A stretch of DNA of 64,000 nt from Anas platyrhynchos. Its lineage: Eukaryota > Chordata > Aves > Anseriformes > Anatidae. Shown in pieces: positions 11,901-22,623 of this stretch; position 1 is the first letter of the stretch; each line of letters begins with the position of its first letter. Location: positions 6,119,501 to 6,183,500 of the forward strand of contig NC_092617.1 in NCBI RefSeq assembly GCF_047663525.1. Reading direction: 5' to 3'. The position numbers were made by a program, and so were the translations under genes. The notes below the pieces were generated by a model. The model was not told the DNA's origin and ran no database searches. It saw only the letters and a program-made list of their open reading frames with translations.

Positions 11901-14900
11901 ATAAGGGATTTCTAGAGTTTCACGTGGGATTTTGGGGGTATTATAGGGGATTTTGGGGGGTTTTGTAGGAGATTTGGGGGATTTTATAGGTGATTTAGGA
12001 TTTTTATATGGGATTCAGGGTGATTAGGGGGTATTTGGGGCCTTATAGGGGATTTGGGGTTTTTATGGGGGATTGGGGGATAGGGGGGGATAGGGGGGCT
12101 CTGGGGGGCTCTATGGGATTTGGGGGGTCTCTGTGGGGTCTGGGGGTGTTATGGGGGGGCTGGGGGGCCTTATAGGTTTTTTGGGGTTTTTAGAGGGAAT
12201 TTGGGGTTTTTATAGGGGATTGGGGGATAGGGGGGGATAGGGGGGCTCCGTGGGGTCCTGGGGGGCTCTGTGGGATTTGGGGGGTCCCTGGGGGTCTCTG
12301 TGGGGTCTGGGGGTGTTATGGGGGGGCTGGGGGGCCTTATAGGGGATTTGGGGTTTTTATAGGGAATTTGGGGTTTTTTGTAGCGCATATGGGGGTTTAT
12401 GGGGTTTATGGGGTGGTTATGGGATATTTGGGGTCTTACAGAGAAATTTTGGGGTTTTATAGGGGATTTGGGGGTTTTTATAGAGGATATAGGGTGGTTA
12501 TAGGGTATTTGGGGTCTTATGGGGGATTTTGGGGGCCTTATAGGGGATTTGGGGTTTTTATAGGGGATTGGGGGATAGGGGGGGATAGGGGGGCTCTGGG
12601 GGGTCCTGGGGGGCTCTGTGGGATTTGGGGGGTCCCTGGGGGTCTCTGTGGGATCTGGGGGTGTTATGGGGGGCTGGGGGGCCTTATAGGTTTTTTGGGG
12701 TTTTTATAGGGGATTTGGGGTTTTTATGGGGGATTGGGGGATCTGGGGGGCTCTGGGGGGTCCTGGGGGGCTCTGGGGGATTTGGGGGGTCCCTGGGGGA
12801 TTTGGGGGGTCCCTGGGGGTCTCTGTGGGATCTGGGGGGGTTATGGGGGGGCTGTGGGGCCTTATAGGGGATTTGGGGTTTTTATAGGGGATGGGGGGAT
12901 CTGGGGGTCCCTGGGGGGCTGTATGGGATTTGGGGGGTCTGTGGGGTCTGTGTGGGATTTGGGGGGTCCCTGGGGGATTTGGGGGGTCCCTGGGGGTCCT
13001 TACGACCACCCCCCCCCGCAGGGAGCCGCTGGGCAGCCTGAGCCCCGAGGAGCGGGACGCGCGCACGGTGTTCTGCATGCAGCTGGCGGCCAGGATCCGG
13101 CCCCGAGACCTCGAGGACTTCTTCTCCGCCGTCGGGAAGGTGCCCGGGGGGCCTTTTGGGGACAGAAACACCCTTTTGGGGTCACCGGGAGCCTTATGGG
13201 GCCATAAACACACTTATGGGGCCATAAAGACCTTTATGGGACCATTAAAACCCCTATGGGGTCACTGGGACCATTATGGGGCCATTAAAACCCTTATGGG
13301 GACCCCCACAAGTCCCCCAGGACCCCCACAAGCCCCCCAACCCCTTATAGGACCCCCCAAACCTTTATAGGGTACCCCTAAAACCCTTATAGGGCCCCCA
13401 AACCCTTATAGGGCCCCCTATAAAACCCCCAGGACCCTTTTAGGCCCCCCAAGACCCTTTTAGGACCCCCATAAGCCCCCCCAAACCCCTTTTAGGACCC
13501 CCTAACCCCTTATAGGGCCCCCCAAAACCCTTATAGGGCCCCTTATAAGCCCCCCAGGACCTTTTTAGGCCCCCCAGTACCCCCACAAGCCCCCCAACCC
13601 TTTATAGGGCCCCCCAAACCTGTATAGGGACCCCCCAAAACCCTTATAGGGCCCCCTCTAAGCCCCCCAGGACCCTTTTAGGCCCCCCAGGACCCCCACA
13701 ATTCCCTCAGGACCCTTTTAGGACCCCCACAAGCCCCCCCAAACCCCCCCCCAAACCCCTTCTTAGCCCCCCCAACCCCTTATAGGACCCCCCAAAACCC
13801 TTATAGGGCCCCCAAAAGTCTTATAGGGCCCCCTATAAGCCCCCCAGGACCCTTTTAGGCCCCCCAGGACCCCCCCAACCCCCCCCAACCCCTTTTTAAG
13901 ACCCCCTGACCCCTTCCAGGCCCCCCCAGCCCCTTATAGTGCCCCCCTCCCCTTATAGGGCCGCCACCCTTTTTATAGGGTTTTTATAGGATTTCCCCTC
14001 CCACGCCCCCCCCTGCACCCCCACGCCCCCCAGACCCCCCAGGTCTTGACCACGCCCCCTCGGGGCTTGGCCCCGCCCCCTCTGGGTTTGGCCCCGCCCC
14101 CTTAAAGGCGCCCCGCCCCCAGGTGCGGGACGTGCGCATCATCTCGGACCGCAACTCGCGGCGCTCCAAGGGCATCGCCTACGTGGAGTTCTGCGACATC
14201 CAGTCCGTGCCCCTGGCCATCGGCCTCACCGGCCAGCGCCTGCTGGGCGTCCCCATCATCGTGCAGGCCTCGCAGGTGGGGGCGGGGCCCGAAAAGGGGG
14301 CGGGGGCCGGGATTTTGGGAGATTTGGGGATTTGGGAGGGGTCAACGTTGGCCAACGGGCTTGGACACGCGGCCTCATTGAGGTTTCCGGTGTCATTTTT
14401 GGACTTCCATAATGTGGGAGGGGCTTAAAAGAGAAGGGAGTGGCCTAAAATGGGCGTGGATTAAAGGGGAGGGGTTTAGGAAAAGTGGGCGGGGTCTAGG
14501 AGGGGATTTTAGGATTTTGGGATGGGTCAATGTTGGGCAAAGGTCTTCAAGATGTGCCCTCACTGAGGTTCCCATCATGGTTTTGGACTTCTATAGAGTG
14601 GGAGGGGCTTAAATAAAAGGGGCGTGGCTTAAAGGGGTGTGTCCTAAAAGGGGAGGGGCTTAGGGGAAAGGGCAGGGGTCTAGGAGGGGATTTGGGGATT
14701 TTGGGAGGGGTCAACGTTGGCCAATGGGTTTGGGCACGCGGTGTCGTTGGGGTTCCCGGCATAATTTTGGACTTTCAGGGAGTGGGAGGGGCTTAAAAAA
14801 AGAGGGCGGGGCTAAAAGGGGTGTGGCCTAAAAGGGGAGGGGTCCTGGAGGGGATTTTGGGATTTTGGGGTGGGTCAACGTTGGCCAAGGGGCTTGGACA

Positions 14901-17900
14901 CGCGGTGTCGTTGGGGTTCCCAGGGTCATTTTTGGACTTTCAGGGAGTGGGAGGGGCTTAAAAAAAGAGGGCGGGGCTTAAAGGGGCGTGGCCTAAAAGG
15001 GGAGGGGTCATGGAGGGGATTTTGGGATTTTGGGAGGGGTCAACGTTGGCCAACGGGCTTCAACATGCGGTGTTGTTGGGGTTCCCAGGGTCATTTTTGG
15101 ACTTCCAGGGAGTGGGAGGGGCTTAAAAAAGAGGGAGGGGCTTAAAGGGGCGTGGCCTAAAAGGGGAGGGGCTTGGGGAAAAGGGGGAGGGGTCTAGGAG
15201 GGGATTTTGGGAGGGGAAGGAGAATTTTTAAGGGGATTTTGGGAGGTTGGGAAGGTCCTGGAAGGGTTGGGAAGGTCCTGGAAGAGACAAGAGTTGAGTT
15301 GGGAGGGTCATGGGGGGGTTGGGAAGGTCCTGGAAGGGGAAGGAGAATTTTTAGGGGGATTTTGGGGGGTTGAGAAGGTCCTGGAAGCCTTGGGAAGGTC
15401 CTGGAAGGGGGAAGAGAATTTTTAAGGGGGTTTTGGGGGGGTTGGGAAGGTCCTGGAAGGTTCTGGAAGGGGTTGGGAAGGTCCTGGAAGGGGAAAGAGA
15501 AATTTTAAGGGGATTTTGGGGGGTTGGGAAGGTCCTGGAAGGGGTAAGAAGATCTTAGAAGCTTTGGGAAGGTCCTGGAAGGGAAAGGAGAATTTTAAGG
15601 GGGTTTTTGGGGGTTTGGGAAGGTCCTGGAAGGGATGAAAAGGTCTTAGAGATGCTGGGGGGGTGCTGGAGATTTTTGGGAAGGTCCTGGAAGGGGTAGT
15701 AAGATCTTAAAAGCTTTGGGAAGGTCCTGGAAGGGTTGAGAAGGTCCTGGAAGGGTTGGGAAGGTCCTGGAAGAGACATGATGGGGTTGGGAAGGTCCTG
15801 GAAGGGAAAGGAGAATTTTAAGGGTTTTTTTGGGGGGTTGGGAAGGTCCTGGAAGCGTTGAGAAGGTCCTGGAAGGTTTATAAAACCCCCAGAAGCTCAG
15901 GGCCAGGCCCTGGCAGGTCCATAAAAATCCCAAAACCCGCCGAGGCGAGGCCGGGGGCTTGTCCCCGTCCCCGGGGGGTCACTCCCCGACCTGTCCCCGC
16001 CCCGGGGGGGCGCCCCCTGACCTGTCCCCCCCCCCCAGGCGGAGAAGAACCGGCTGGCGGCCATGGCCAACAACCTGCAGAAGGGCAGCGGGGGCCCCAT
16101 GCGGCTCTACGTGGGCGCCCTGCACTGCAACATCACCAAGGAGATGCTCAGGGGCATCTTCGAGCCCTTCGGCAAGGTGGGCGGGGCCTGGGGGGGTGGG
16201 AGGGGCTAGAGGGTGGGCGTGGTCAATTTTTGGGAGGGGCTAAAGGGGGTGGCAGGGGGCAGATAGGGGGTGGGGGTAAAGGGAATGAATGGGAATGAGG
16301 GGGTGGGAGGGGCTTAAGGGGAGTGGGCGGGGCTTAAAGGGGTGGGAGGGGCTTAATGGGGGTGGGCGGGGCCTAAGGGTGGGCGTGGTCAAGGGGTGGG
16401 AGGGGCAAAAGGGGTTGGGGTGGGTGGGGGTAGGGGTGGGAATAAGGGGATAGGAGGGGGTTAAAAGGAGTGGGAGGGGCTTAAGGGGGTGGGCGGGGCT
16501 TAATGGGGGTGGGCGGGGCATAAAGGTGGGCGTGGTCAAGGGGTGGGAGGGGCCAAAGGGGTGGGAGGGGGGAAATGGGTTGGGGGTGGGAGGGGGTAGG
16601 GGTAGGAATAAGGGGGTGGGAGGGGCTTAAAATGAGTGGGCGGGGCTTGGGGGAAAGTGGGCGGGGCTTAAGGGGGTGGGAGGGGCTTAATGGGGGTGGG
16701 CGGGGCTAAAGGGTGGGAGGGGCCAAAGGGGTAGGGGAATGAATGGGAATGAGGGGGTGGGAGGGGCTTAAGGGGAGTGGGCGGGGCTTGAGGGAGGTGG
16801 GAGGGGCTTAATGGGGGTGGGCGGGGCTTCTGGTGGGCGTGGTCAATGGGTGGGAGGGGCTAAAAGGGAAGTGGGAGGGGCTTAAGGTGGTTGGGGCCTG
16901 GGGATGAATGGGGCTGGGGGCGGGGCTCAGGTGGGCGTGGTCGCACTGGGGGCGTGGTCGCAATGGGGGAGGGGCTTCTGGGGGGCGTGGCCTCAGCTGA
17001 CCCCGCCCCCTGCCCCCCAGATTGACAGCATCGTGCTGGTGAGAGACCCGGACACCGGGCAGTCCAAGGGATACGGCTTCATCACCGTGCGTGACCCATA
17101 GCGTGCCCCATGGATCCTGACCCATAGATCCTGACCCATAGAGCCTGACCCATAGAGCCTGACCCATAGCCTGACCCATAGAGCCTGACCCATAGATCTT
17201 GACCCATAGCGTGCCCCACACATCCTGCCCCATAGCATAACCCACAGCCTGACCCATAGAGCCTGCCCCATAACTCCCTGACCCATAGATCCCTGACCCA
17301 AAGAGCCTGTCCCGTAGTGTGACCCATAGATCCTGACCTACAGACCCCTGACCTATAGAGCCTGACCCATAGATCTGACCCATAGCGTGACCCACAGATC
17401 CCTGACCCATAGATCCCTGCCCCATAGATCCTGCCCTATAGAGCCTGACCCATAGATCCCCAGCCCCATAGATCCTGACCCATAGAGTCCTGACCCATAG
17501 ATCCTGCCCCATAGATCCCTGCCCCATAGCCTGACCCATAGAGCCCTGCCCCATAGATCCTGCCCCATAGATCCCTGCCCCATAGACCCTGACCCATAGC
17601 CTGACCCATAGAGCCTGCCCCATAGCGTGCCCCACACATCCTGCCCCATAGCCTGACCCATAGAGCCTGCCCCATAACTCCCTGACCCATAGATCCCTGC
17701 CCCAAAGAGCCTGTCCCGTAGCGTGACCCATAGATCCTGACCTACAGACCCCTGACCCATAGAGCCTGACCCATAGATCTGACCCATAGCGTGCCCCACA
17801 CATCCTGACCCATAGCCTGACCCATAGAGCCCTGACCCATAACTCCCTGCCCCATAGATCCCTACCCCATAGGTCCTCTGCCCTATAGATCCCACCCCAT

Positions 17901-20900
17901 AGATCCCTGACCCATGGATCTGACCCATAGATCCCTGACCCACACATCCTGACCCATAGACACTGCCCCATAGAGCCCGCCCTATGGAGCCCTGCCCCAT
18001 AGCGTCACCCATAGATCTGATCTATAAATCTGCCCCATAGATTCCCTGCCCCATAGATCCCTGACCCTATAGTGTGACCCATAGATCCCGACCCATAGAT
18101 CCTGACCCATAACTCCCTGACCCATAGAGCCTGACCCATAGCCTGACCCATAGATCCTGACCTACAGACCCCTGACCCATAGATCTGACCCATGGATCCC
18201 CAGCCCCATAGATCCCTGACCCTATAGTGTGACCCATAGATCCCGACCCATAGATCCTGACCCATAGAGCCCTGACCCATAGATCTGACCCATGGATCCT
18301 GACCCATAACTTCCTGACCCACAGAGCCTGACCCATAGATCCCTGCCCTATAGATCCCTGACCCATAGATCCTGACCCATAGCCAGACCCATATCCTGAC
18401 CCACAAGTCCCTGTCCCACAGCCTGCCCCACATCTGCCCCATGTTCCTTAGCCCCATAACTCACCCCAGGCCCCCATACAGCCCCCCATCACCCCATAAC
18501 TCCCCCTATAACCCCCCTATAACCCCTCCCAGCCCCATAACTCCCCCCTAACTCCACCATAAACCCCCCAATCACCCCATAACTCCCCCTATAACCCCTT
18601 CCATCACCCTATAACCCCCCCAATCACCCCATAACCCCCCATAACTCCCCATAACCTCTCTATAACCCCCCATAACCCCCCCTATAACCCCTCCAATCAC
18701 CCCATAACCCCCCCTAATCCCCCCAAATCCCCTCTATTCCCCAGTTCGCCGAGGCCGAGTGCGCGCGCCGTGCCCTGGAGCAGCTGAACGGCTTCGAGCT
18801 GGCGGGGCGGGCGATGCGCGTGGGGCAGGTGAGCGAGCGCCCGGACGGCTCGGCCGACGTCGCCTTCCCCGAGGGCAGCGACGAGCCCGAAATCGGGGCC
18901 GGGGGGCGCCTGCAGCTCATGGCCAAGCTGGCAGAAGGTGGGTGACGAGGGGGGGGGCAGGTAATAGGGTTAGGGGGGGTTATATGGGGTTATTATGGGG
19001 TTATGGGGGGGGTATGGGGGGGTTATAGGGGGGTTATGGGGGGTTTTAGGGGGCTATAGGGGGGTTATATAGGGGTTGGGGGGGTTATATGGGGTTATAT
19101 GGGGGTTAGGGGGGGTTATGGGGGGGATATAGGGGGGTTATGGGGGAGTTATATGGGGTTATAGGGGGTATTAGGGGGGTTATGGGGGGTTATAGGGGGG
19201 TTATGGGGGTTTTAGGGGGTTATAGGGGGGTTATATAGGGGTTAGGGGGGATTATATGGGGTTATATGGGGTTATAGGGGGGTTATATGGGGTTATAGGG
19301 GGGATATGGGGGGTTATGGGGGGGTTATGGGAGGTTTGAATGGGGTTATGGGGGGATATGGGGGGTTAGGGGGTTATATGGGGGGATTATAGGGGGGTTG
19401 GGGGGGTTATTTGGGGTTAGAGGGGGGCATTATAGGGGTTATGGGGGTGTTATGGGGGGTTAGGGGGGATATGGGGGAGTTTAATGGGGTTATGGGGGGG
19501 ATTAGGGGGGTTATAAGGGGTTATTTGGGGGTTATGGGGGTTATATGGGGGTTTTGGGGGGGTCTAATGGGGATATGGGGGGATTAATGGGGTTATGGGG
19601 GTTATAGGGGGATATGGGGGGTTATAGGGGGTGTTAAAGGGGTTATGGGGGGGTTGGGGGGGCTTATATGGGGTTATAGGGGGTTATGGGGGGTTAGAGG
19701 GGGGTTATGGGAGGTTTGAATGGGCTTATGGGGGGGTTATGGGGGAGTTAGGGGGGGTTTAATGGGGTTATTTGGGGGTTATGGGGGTCATAGGGGGGTT
19801 TTGGGGGAGTCTAATGGGGTTATGGGGGGTTATAGGGGGGCTATATGGGGTTATGGGGGGTGTTAAAGGGCTTATGGGGGGGTTATGGGGGGTTATGGGG
19901 GGGTTATGGGGGGTTATGGGGGGGTTATGGGGGGTTATGGGGTGCTGGGAGGGGGTTGTATGGGGTTATAGGGGGCTATGGGGGGGTTATGGGGCTGGGG
20001 GAGATCCGGGGGGGGCACTGACATTCCTGTGTTCCCCATTTTCCCCCATTTTCCCCCCTTTTTCCCCATTTTCCCCGATTTTTCCCCATTTTCCCCCATT
20101 TTTCCCCATTTTTTCCCCATTTTCCCCCATTTTTCCCGTTTTCCCCCGTTTTTCCCCCATTTTTCTCCCCGCAGGCTCGGGGCTGCAGCTGCCCAGCACA
20201 GCCCAGGCCCTGCAGCTCAACGGGGCCCTGCCCCTCGGCGCCCTCAACCCCGCCGCCCTCACCGGTATGGGGCGGGGGGGGGATCTATGGGGCTGGGGGG
20301 TCCCTATGGGGCCGGGGGGGGTGGTTATGGGGCTGGGGGAGGTCTGGGAGGGGGGCCCTCAGGGGGTTTTGGGGAGCTGTGGGGTGGGAGGGGGTCCCTA
20401 AGGGGGCTGCTATGGGGCTGGGGGGGTCCCTATGGGTCTGGGGGGAATCTATGGGGCTGGGGGTCCCGCTATGGGGCAGGAGGGGGCCCTATAATGGGGG
20501 TCCCTTTGGGGTCCCAATGGGGTTGGGGTCTTCCCATGGGGGCTGGGGGCAATCCATGGGTCCAGGGGGGTCCCTATGGGTCCGGGGGGGTCTCTATGGG
20601 GCCGCTATGGGGCTGAGGAGGTCTCTATGGGGCTGGGGTGGGATCTATGGGGCGGGGGGGGTCCTTATAATGGGGCTCCCTATGGGGTCGGGCTCTTCCT
20701 ATGGGTCCGGGGTGGGATCTGTGGGTCTGGGGGGTCCCTATGGGTCTGGGGGGAATCTATGGGGCCGGGTGGGGGAATCTATGGGGCTGGGGGGTCACTA
20801 TGGGGCAGGGGGGGTCCCTAAAAAAGGGGCCTCTATGGGGTCCCAATGGGGTCATGCCTTTCCTATGGGGCTGGGTGGGATCTATGGGGCTGGGGGGGGC

Positions 20901-21066
20901 TCTGTGGGGCCGGGGGGCTCCCTGTGGGTCCGGGGCTGTCCCCGCCGTGGGGCTGCCCCCCAAGTGCCCCCCTGTGCCCCCCCCAGCCCTGAGCCCGGCG
21001 CTGAACCTGGCCTCGCAGACGCTGAGCCTGCAGCTCTCGGGGCTCTTCACCCCACAGACCATGTGA
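8937..21066 (+). CDS. RBM23: RNA-binding protein 23 (SR-like splicing factor)
   Basis: This is an RBM39-family nuclear protein with an RS region and two RRMs. Coding exons: 8928(ATG 8937)-9002, 9797-9844, 9951-10012, 10677-10727, 10814-10939, 11034-11087, 13022-13139, 14123-14275, 16039-16176, 17021-17086, 18745-18937, 20175-20264 and 20987-21066. The phases agree throughout and give about 414 residues. The N-terminus SDDFDIVIEAMLEAPYKKEE is RBM23-type. Exons 4-5 are Arg/Ser repeats. RRM1 has TVFCMQL and KGIAYVEF; RRM2 has LYVGAL and KGYGFIT, the latter split by an intron. The end LFTPQTM equals the RBM23 terminus, which excludes RBM39 because that protein continues with a UHM. Exon 4 has a tandem CAGCAG acceptor that could add one serine. 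Direction and proximity to PRMT5 fit the mammalian pair. Confidence 0.95.
9003..9796 (+). repeat. TTTTGGGGTTATTT-type intron repeats
   Basis: The RBM23 intron is filled with GGGGTTATTTAAGGGGATTTT-like motifs. After a short GC-box stretch at 9003-9100, no other feature is visible. Confidence 0.6.
11088..13021 (+). repeat. G-rich repeats before RBM23 RRM1
   Basis: The repeats are GGATTTGGGGG and TTTTGGGGGATTT, changing near 12000 to segments of about 160-190 bp with TTATAGGGGATTTGGGGTTTTTAT and CTCTGGGGGGTCC. Copies are near 12060-12170, 12200-12380, 12540-12710 and 12720-12890. The next intron (13140-14100) carries the complementary C-rich theme. Confidence 0.7.
13140..14122 (+). repeat. C-rich repeats after the first RRM1 exon
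   Basis: Tandem CCCTTATAGGGCCCCCC and CCAGGACCCTTTTAGG motifs fill the intron. Their composition is the complement of the intron on the other side of the 118-bp exon, so the two could pair in RNA. Confidence 0.65.
14300..15175 (+). repeat. Five tandem units of 164-186 bp in an RBM23 intron
   Basis: Each unit contains GTCAACGTTGGCCAA, a GACACGCGGTGTCGTTGGGG segment, TTTTTGGACTT and GGGAGGGGCTTAAA with GC boxes. GTCAA(C/T)GTTGG recurs near 14341, 14527, 14711, 14874 and 15038. Spacing falls from about 185 to about 164, so a deletion was fixed within the array. Confidence 0.8.
15200..15880 (+). repeat. GGGAAGGTCCTGGAAGG minisatellite
   Basis: Dozens of copies of GGTTGGGAAGGTCCTGGAAG occur, mixed with GAGAATTTTTAAGGGGATTTT, inside the RBM23 intron before exon 16039-16176. 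Confidence 0.8.
16177..17010 (+). repeat. GC-box and TTAA minisatellite in an RBM23 intron
   Basis: Alternating GTGGGAGGGGCTTAA and GTGGGCGGGGCTTAA units resemble Sp/KLF sites. A larger repeat of about 230 bp is marked by GGGAATGAATGGGAATGAGG near 16270 and 16740. Confidence 0.7.
17087..18440 (+). repeat. GACCCATAGATCCCT tandem repeat
   Basis: About ninety units of 12-16 bp (GACCCATAG plus ATCCCT, AGCCT or TGACC) fill this intron between the two halves of RNP1 of RRM2. Larger duplications are visible, such as 17200-17330 and 17630-17760. Long minus-strand frames here are repeat artefacts. Confidence 0.85.
18441..20030 (+). repeat. C-rich then G-rich ATAACCCC / GGGGTTAT repeats around an RBM23 exon
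   Basis: From 18441 to 18740 the + strand reads CCCCATAACCCCCC. After the exon (18745-18937) it reads GGGGGGTTATATGGGG up to about 20030, followed by a pyrimidine run of CCATTTTCCCC before the next acceptor. The two sides are complementary. Confidence 0.7.
20265..20940 (+). repeat. TCTATGGGGCTGGGGGG repeats
   Basis: The last major RBM23 intron consists of TCCCTATGGG and TCTATGGGGCTGGGG units and holds nothing else recognisable. Confidence 0.7.
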
Positions 21067-21274
21067 GGGGGCGGGGCCTGGGGAGGGGGCGGGGCTTGGG
21101 GGGAGGGGGCGGGGCTTAGGGGAGGGGGAGGGGCCTGGGGAGGGCGTGGCCAGGGAGGGGGCGGGGCTAAAAGGGGCTGGGAGGGGGTAAAGGGAAGGGG
21201 AGGGGGCGGGGCTTAGGGGAAAGGGGCGGGGTTTAAGGGAGGGGGCGTGGCCTAACTCTGCTCCTCCCCCCCAG

Positions 21275-21527
21275 GTAACGAAGCCCCGCCCCCTGCCCGC
21301 CGCCTGGCCCCGCCCCCCCGCGGGGAAAAGGGGGCGGGGCCCGGACGGCGGGGGGGGGGAGGGGCCAGCGCTGGCCCCGCCCCCTTCTCTCTCTCCTCCC
21401 TCCCCTCCCCCCCTCCCCTTTTTTCCCCTTTTCCCCCTTTTTTTCCCCAAATCGGGATTTTTTTTTTTTCTGTTTTTTTCTCGTTTTTTCTGTTTTTTTT
21501 TTCTTTTTTCGGACTCGGAATAATAAA
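21275..21527 (+). terminator. RBM23: RBM23 3' UTR exon option and polyadenylation signal
   Basis: CCCCAG at 21269-21274 is followed by GTAA. If the GTGAGG at 21063 (inside ATGTGAGG) is used as donor, AT joins G-TAA and the protein ends at the same methionine with a different stop. AATAAA is at 21522-21527 after a long pyrimidine run. Confidence 0.6.
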
Positions 21528-21559
21528 AAAAACACACAAAAAAACAAAAAGCCTCCTTG

Positions 21560-22620
21560 TCGCGCCGCGGGGGGCGGGGCTTCACCCCACAAGCCCCGCC
21601 CCCAGCCCCGCCCCCTTTTGTCGTTGCCCCTTTAAGATCGGGGGTGTGGTCCCCCCATCCGTGCCATTGCCCCTTTAAGGCGGCGGCATCGCCGCTTTAA
21701 GAGCTGGCCCCGCCCTCCCCGCCCCGCCGCTTAAAGCGGAAACGCCAAATATGGGGAAAGGGGGCGGGGCCCAGCGCCGTCAGCCTTAAAGGGGCGATGC
21801 CCCAGTGCCAACCCGCTCTTAAAAGGGCGACGCCACCTCACGGTGGGGCCCACCGGTGGGTTCTTAAAGGGGCAACGCCCAGACCCCCCCCAAATCCCCC
21901 CCCCGGGACCCCAAAAAGCCCCGAAATGGCCCCAAACCTCCCCCCCTCCCCCCCTTCCTCCCTTCCCGGCCGCTTCCCGCGCGCCTCCGCTCTTCCTGTG
22001 GGATGCGATGACGTCATCGTGACGTCACCGGGCGCTGACTCAGCGGGGGGGGGGGAGGGGGAGGGGGGGGGGGAGGGGAAGCGCATCCGGACCCCCCCCT
22101 CCCCCCCGGGGTCTTTTTTTGGGGTCTCCCCAAATTTGGGATCCCCAGGGTGGGGGAGGAGCCCCGGAACCCCCCCTAGATTTTGGGGACCCCCCTTTGG
22201 GGACCCCCCCTCGACCCCCAATTTTGGGGCACCCCCCCTCATTTTAGGCCCCCCCCCATTTTAGGGTCCCCCCCCAAATTTTAGGGACCCCCCCTCCCCC
22301 ATTTTAGGCCCCCCCCTATTTAAAGACCCCCCCTCGACCCCCATTTTAGGGTCGTGTCCCCCCCCTTTTGGGGATTCCCCCCCATTTTTGGGGTCCCCCC
22401 TCCCCATTTCAGCCCCCCCATATTTAGGGACCCCCTTAATTTCCCCCCCCCCATTTTCCCCCTCCCCCCCCCAAAATCCCCCTAAATCCCCCCCAGGCCC
22501 CTCCCCCTCCCCCCTTAGCCCCTCCCCCTTAAGCCCCTCCCCCCCCCTTGGCCCCTCCCCCCCTCCCCCCCCTCGCAGCCTTCATCCCCCCCCCCCCCCC
22601 CCGCCCCCCCCCCGCATTCG
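21560..22620 (+). promoter_or_regulatory. MMP14: Intergenic region and MMP14 promoter area
   Basis: The stretch begins with several GCCCCTTTAAG motifs. It has a perfect SRF CArG box CCAAATATGG at 21745-21754, two CRE octamers at 22009 and 22020, and a MARE/AP-1 palindrome GCTGACTCAGC at 22034-22044. From about 22170 it becomes C-rich (ACCCCCCTTTTGGGG and CCCATTTTAGG) up to the ATG at 22624. No gene is seen between RBM23 and MMP14, where human has REM2 and LRP10. Confidence 0.55.
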
Positions 22621-22623
22621 GCC

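Noticed and set aside
16808-18457. Long minus-strand frames of MGQGSMGQ / LWVRLWV repeats
   Set aside because: They are translations of the GACCCATAG tandem repeat in an RBM23 intron. Different frames give the same kind of repeat, which a real gene would not do.
8937-21066. RBM39 as an alternative identity for RBM23
   Set aside because: The N-terminus SDDFDIVIEAMLEAPYKKEE and the terminus LFTPQTM are RBM23-type. RBM39 continues with a C-terminal UHM domain, not found here, and PRMT5 is the neighbour of RBM23.
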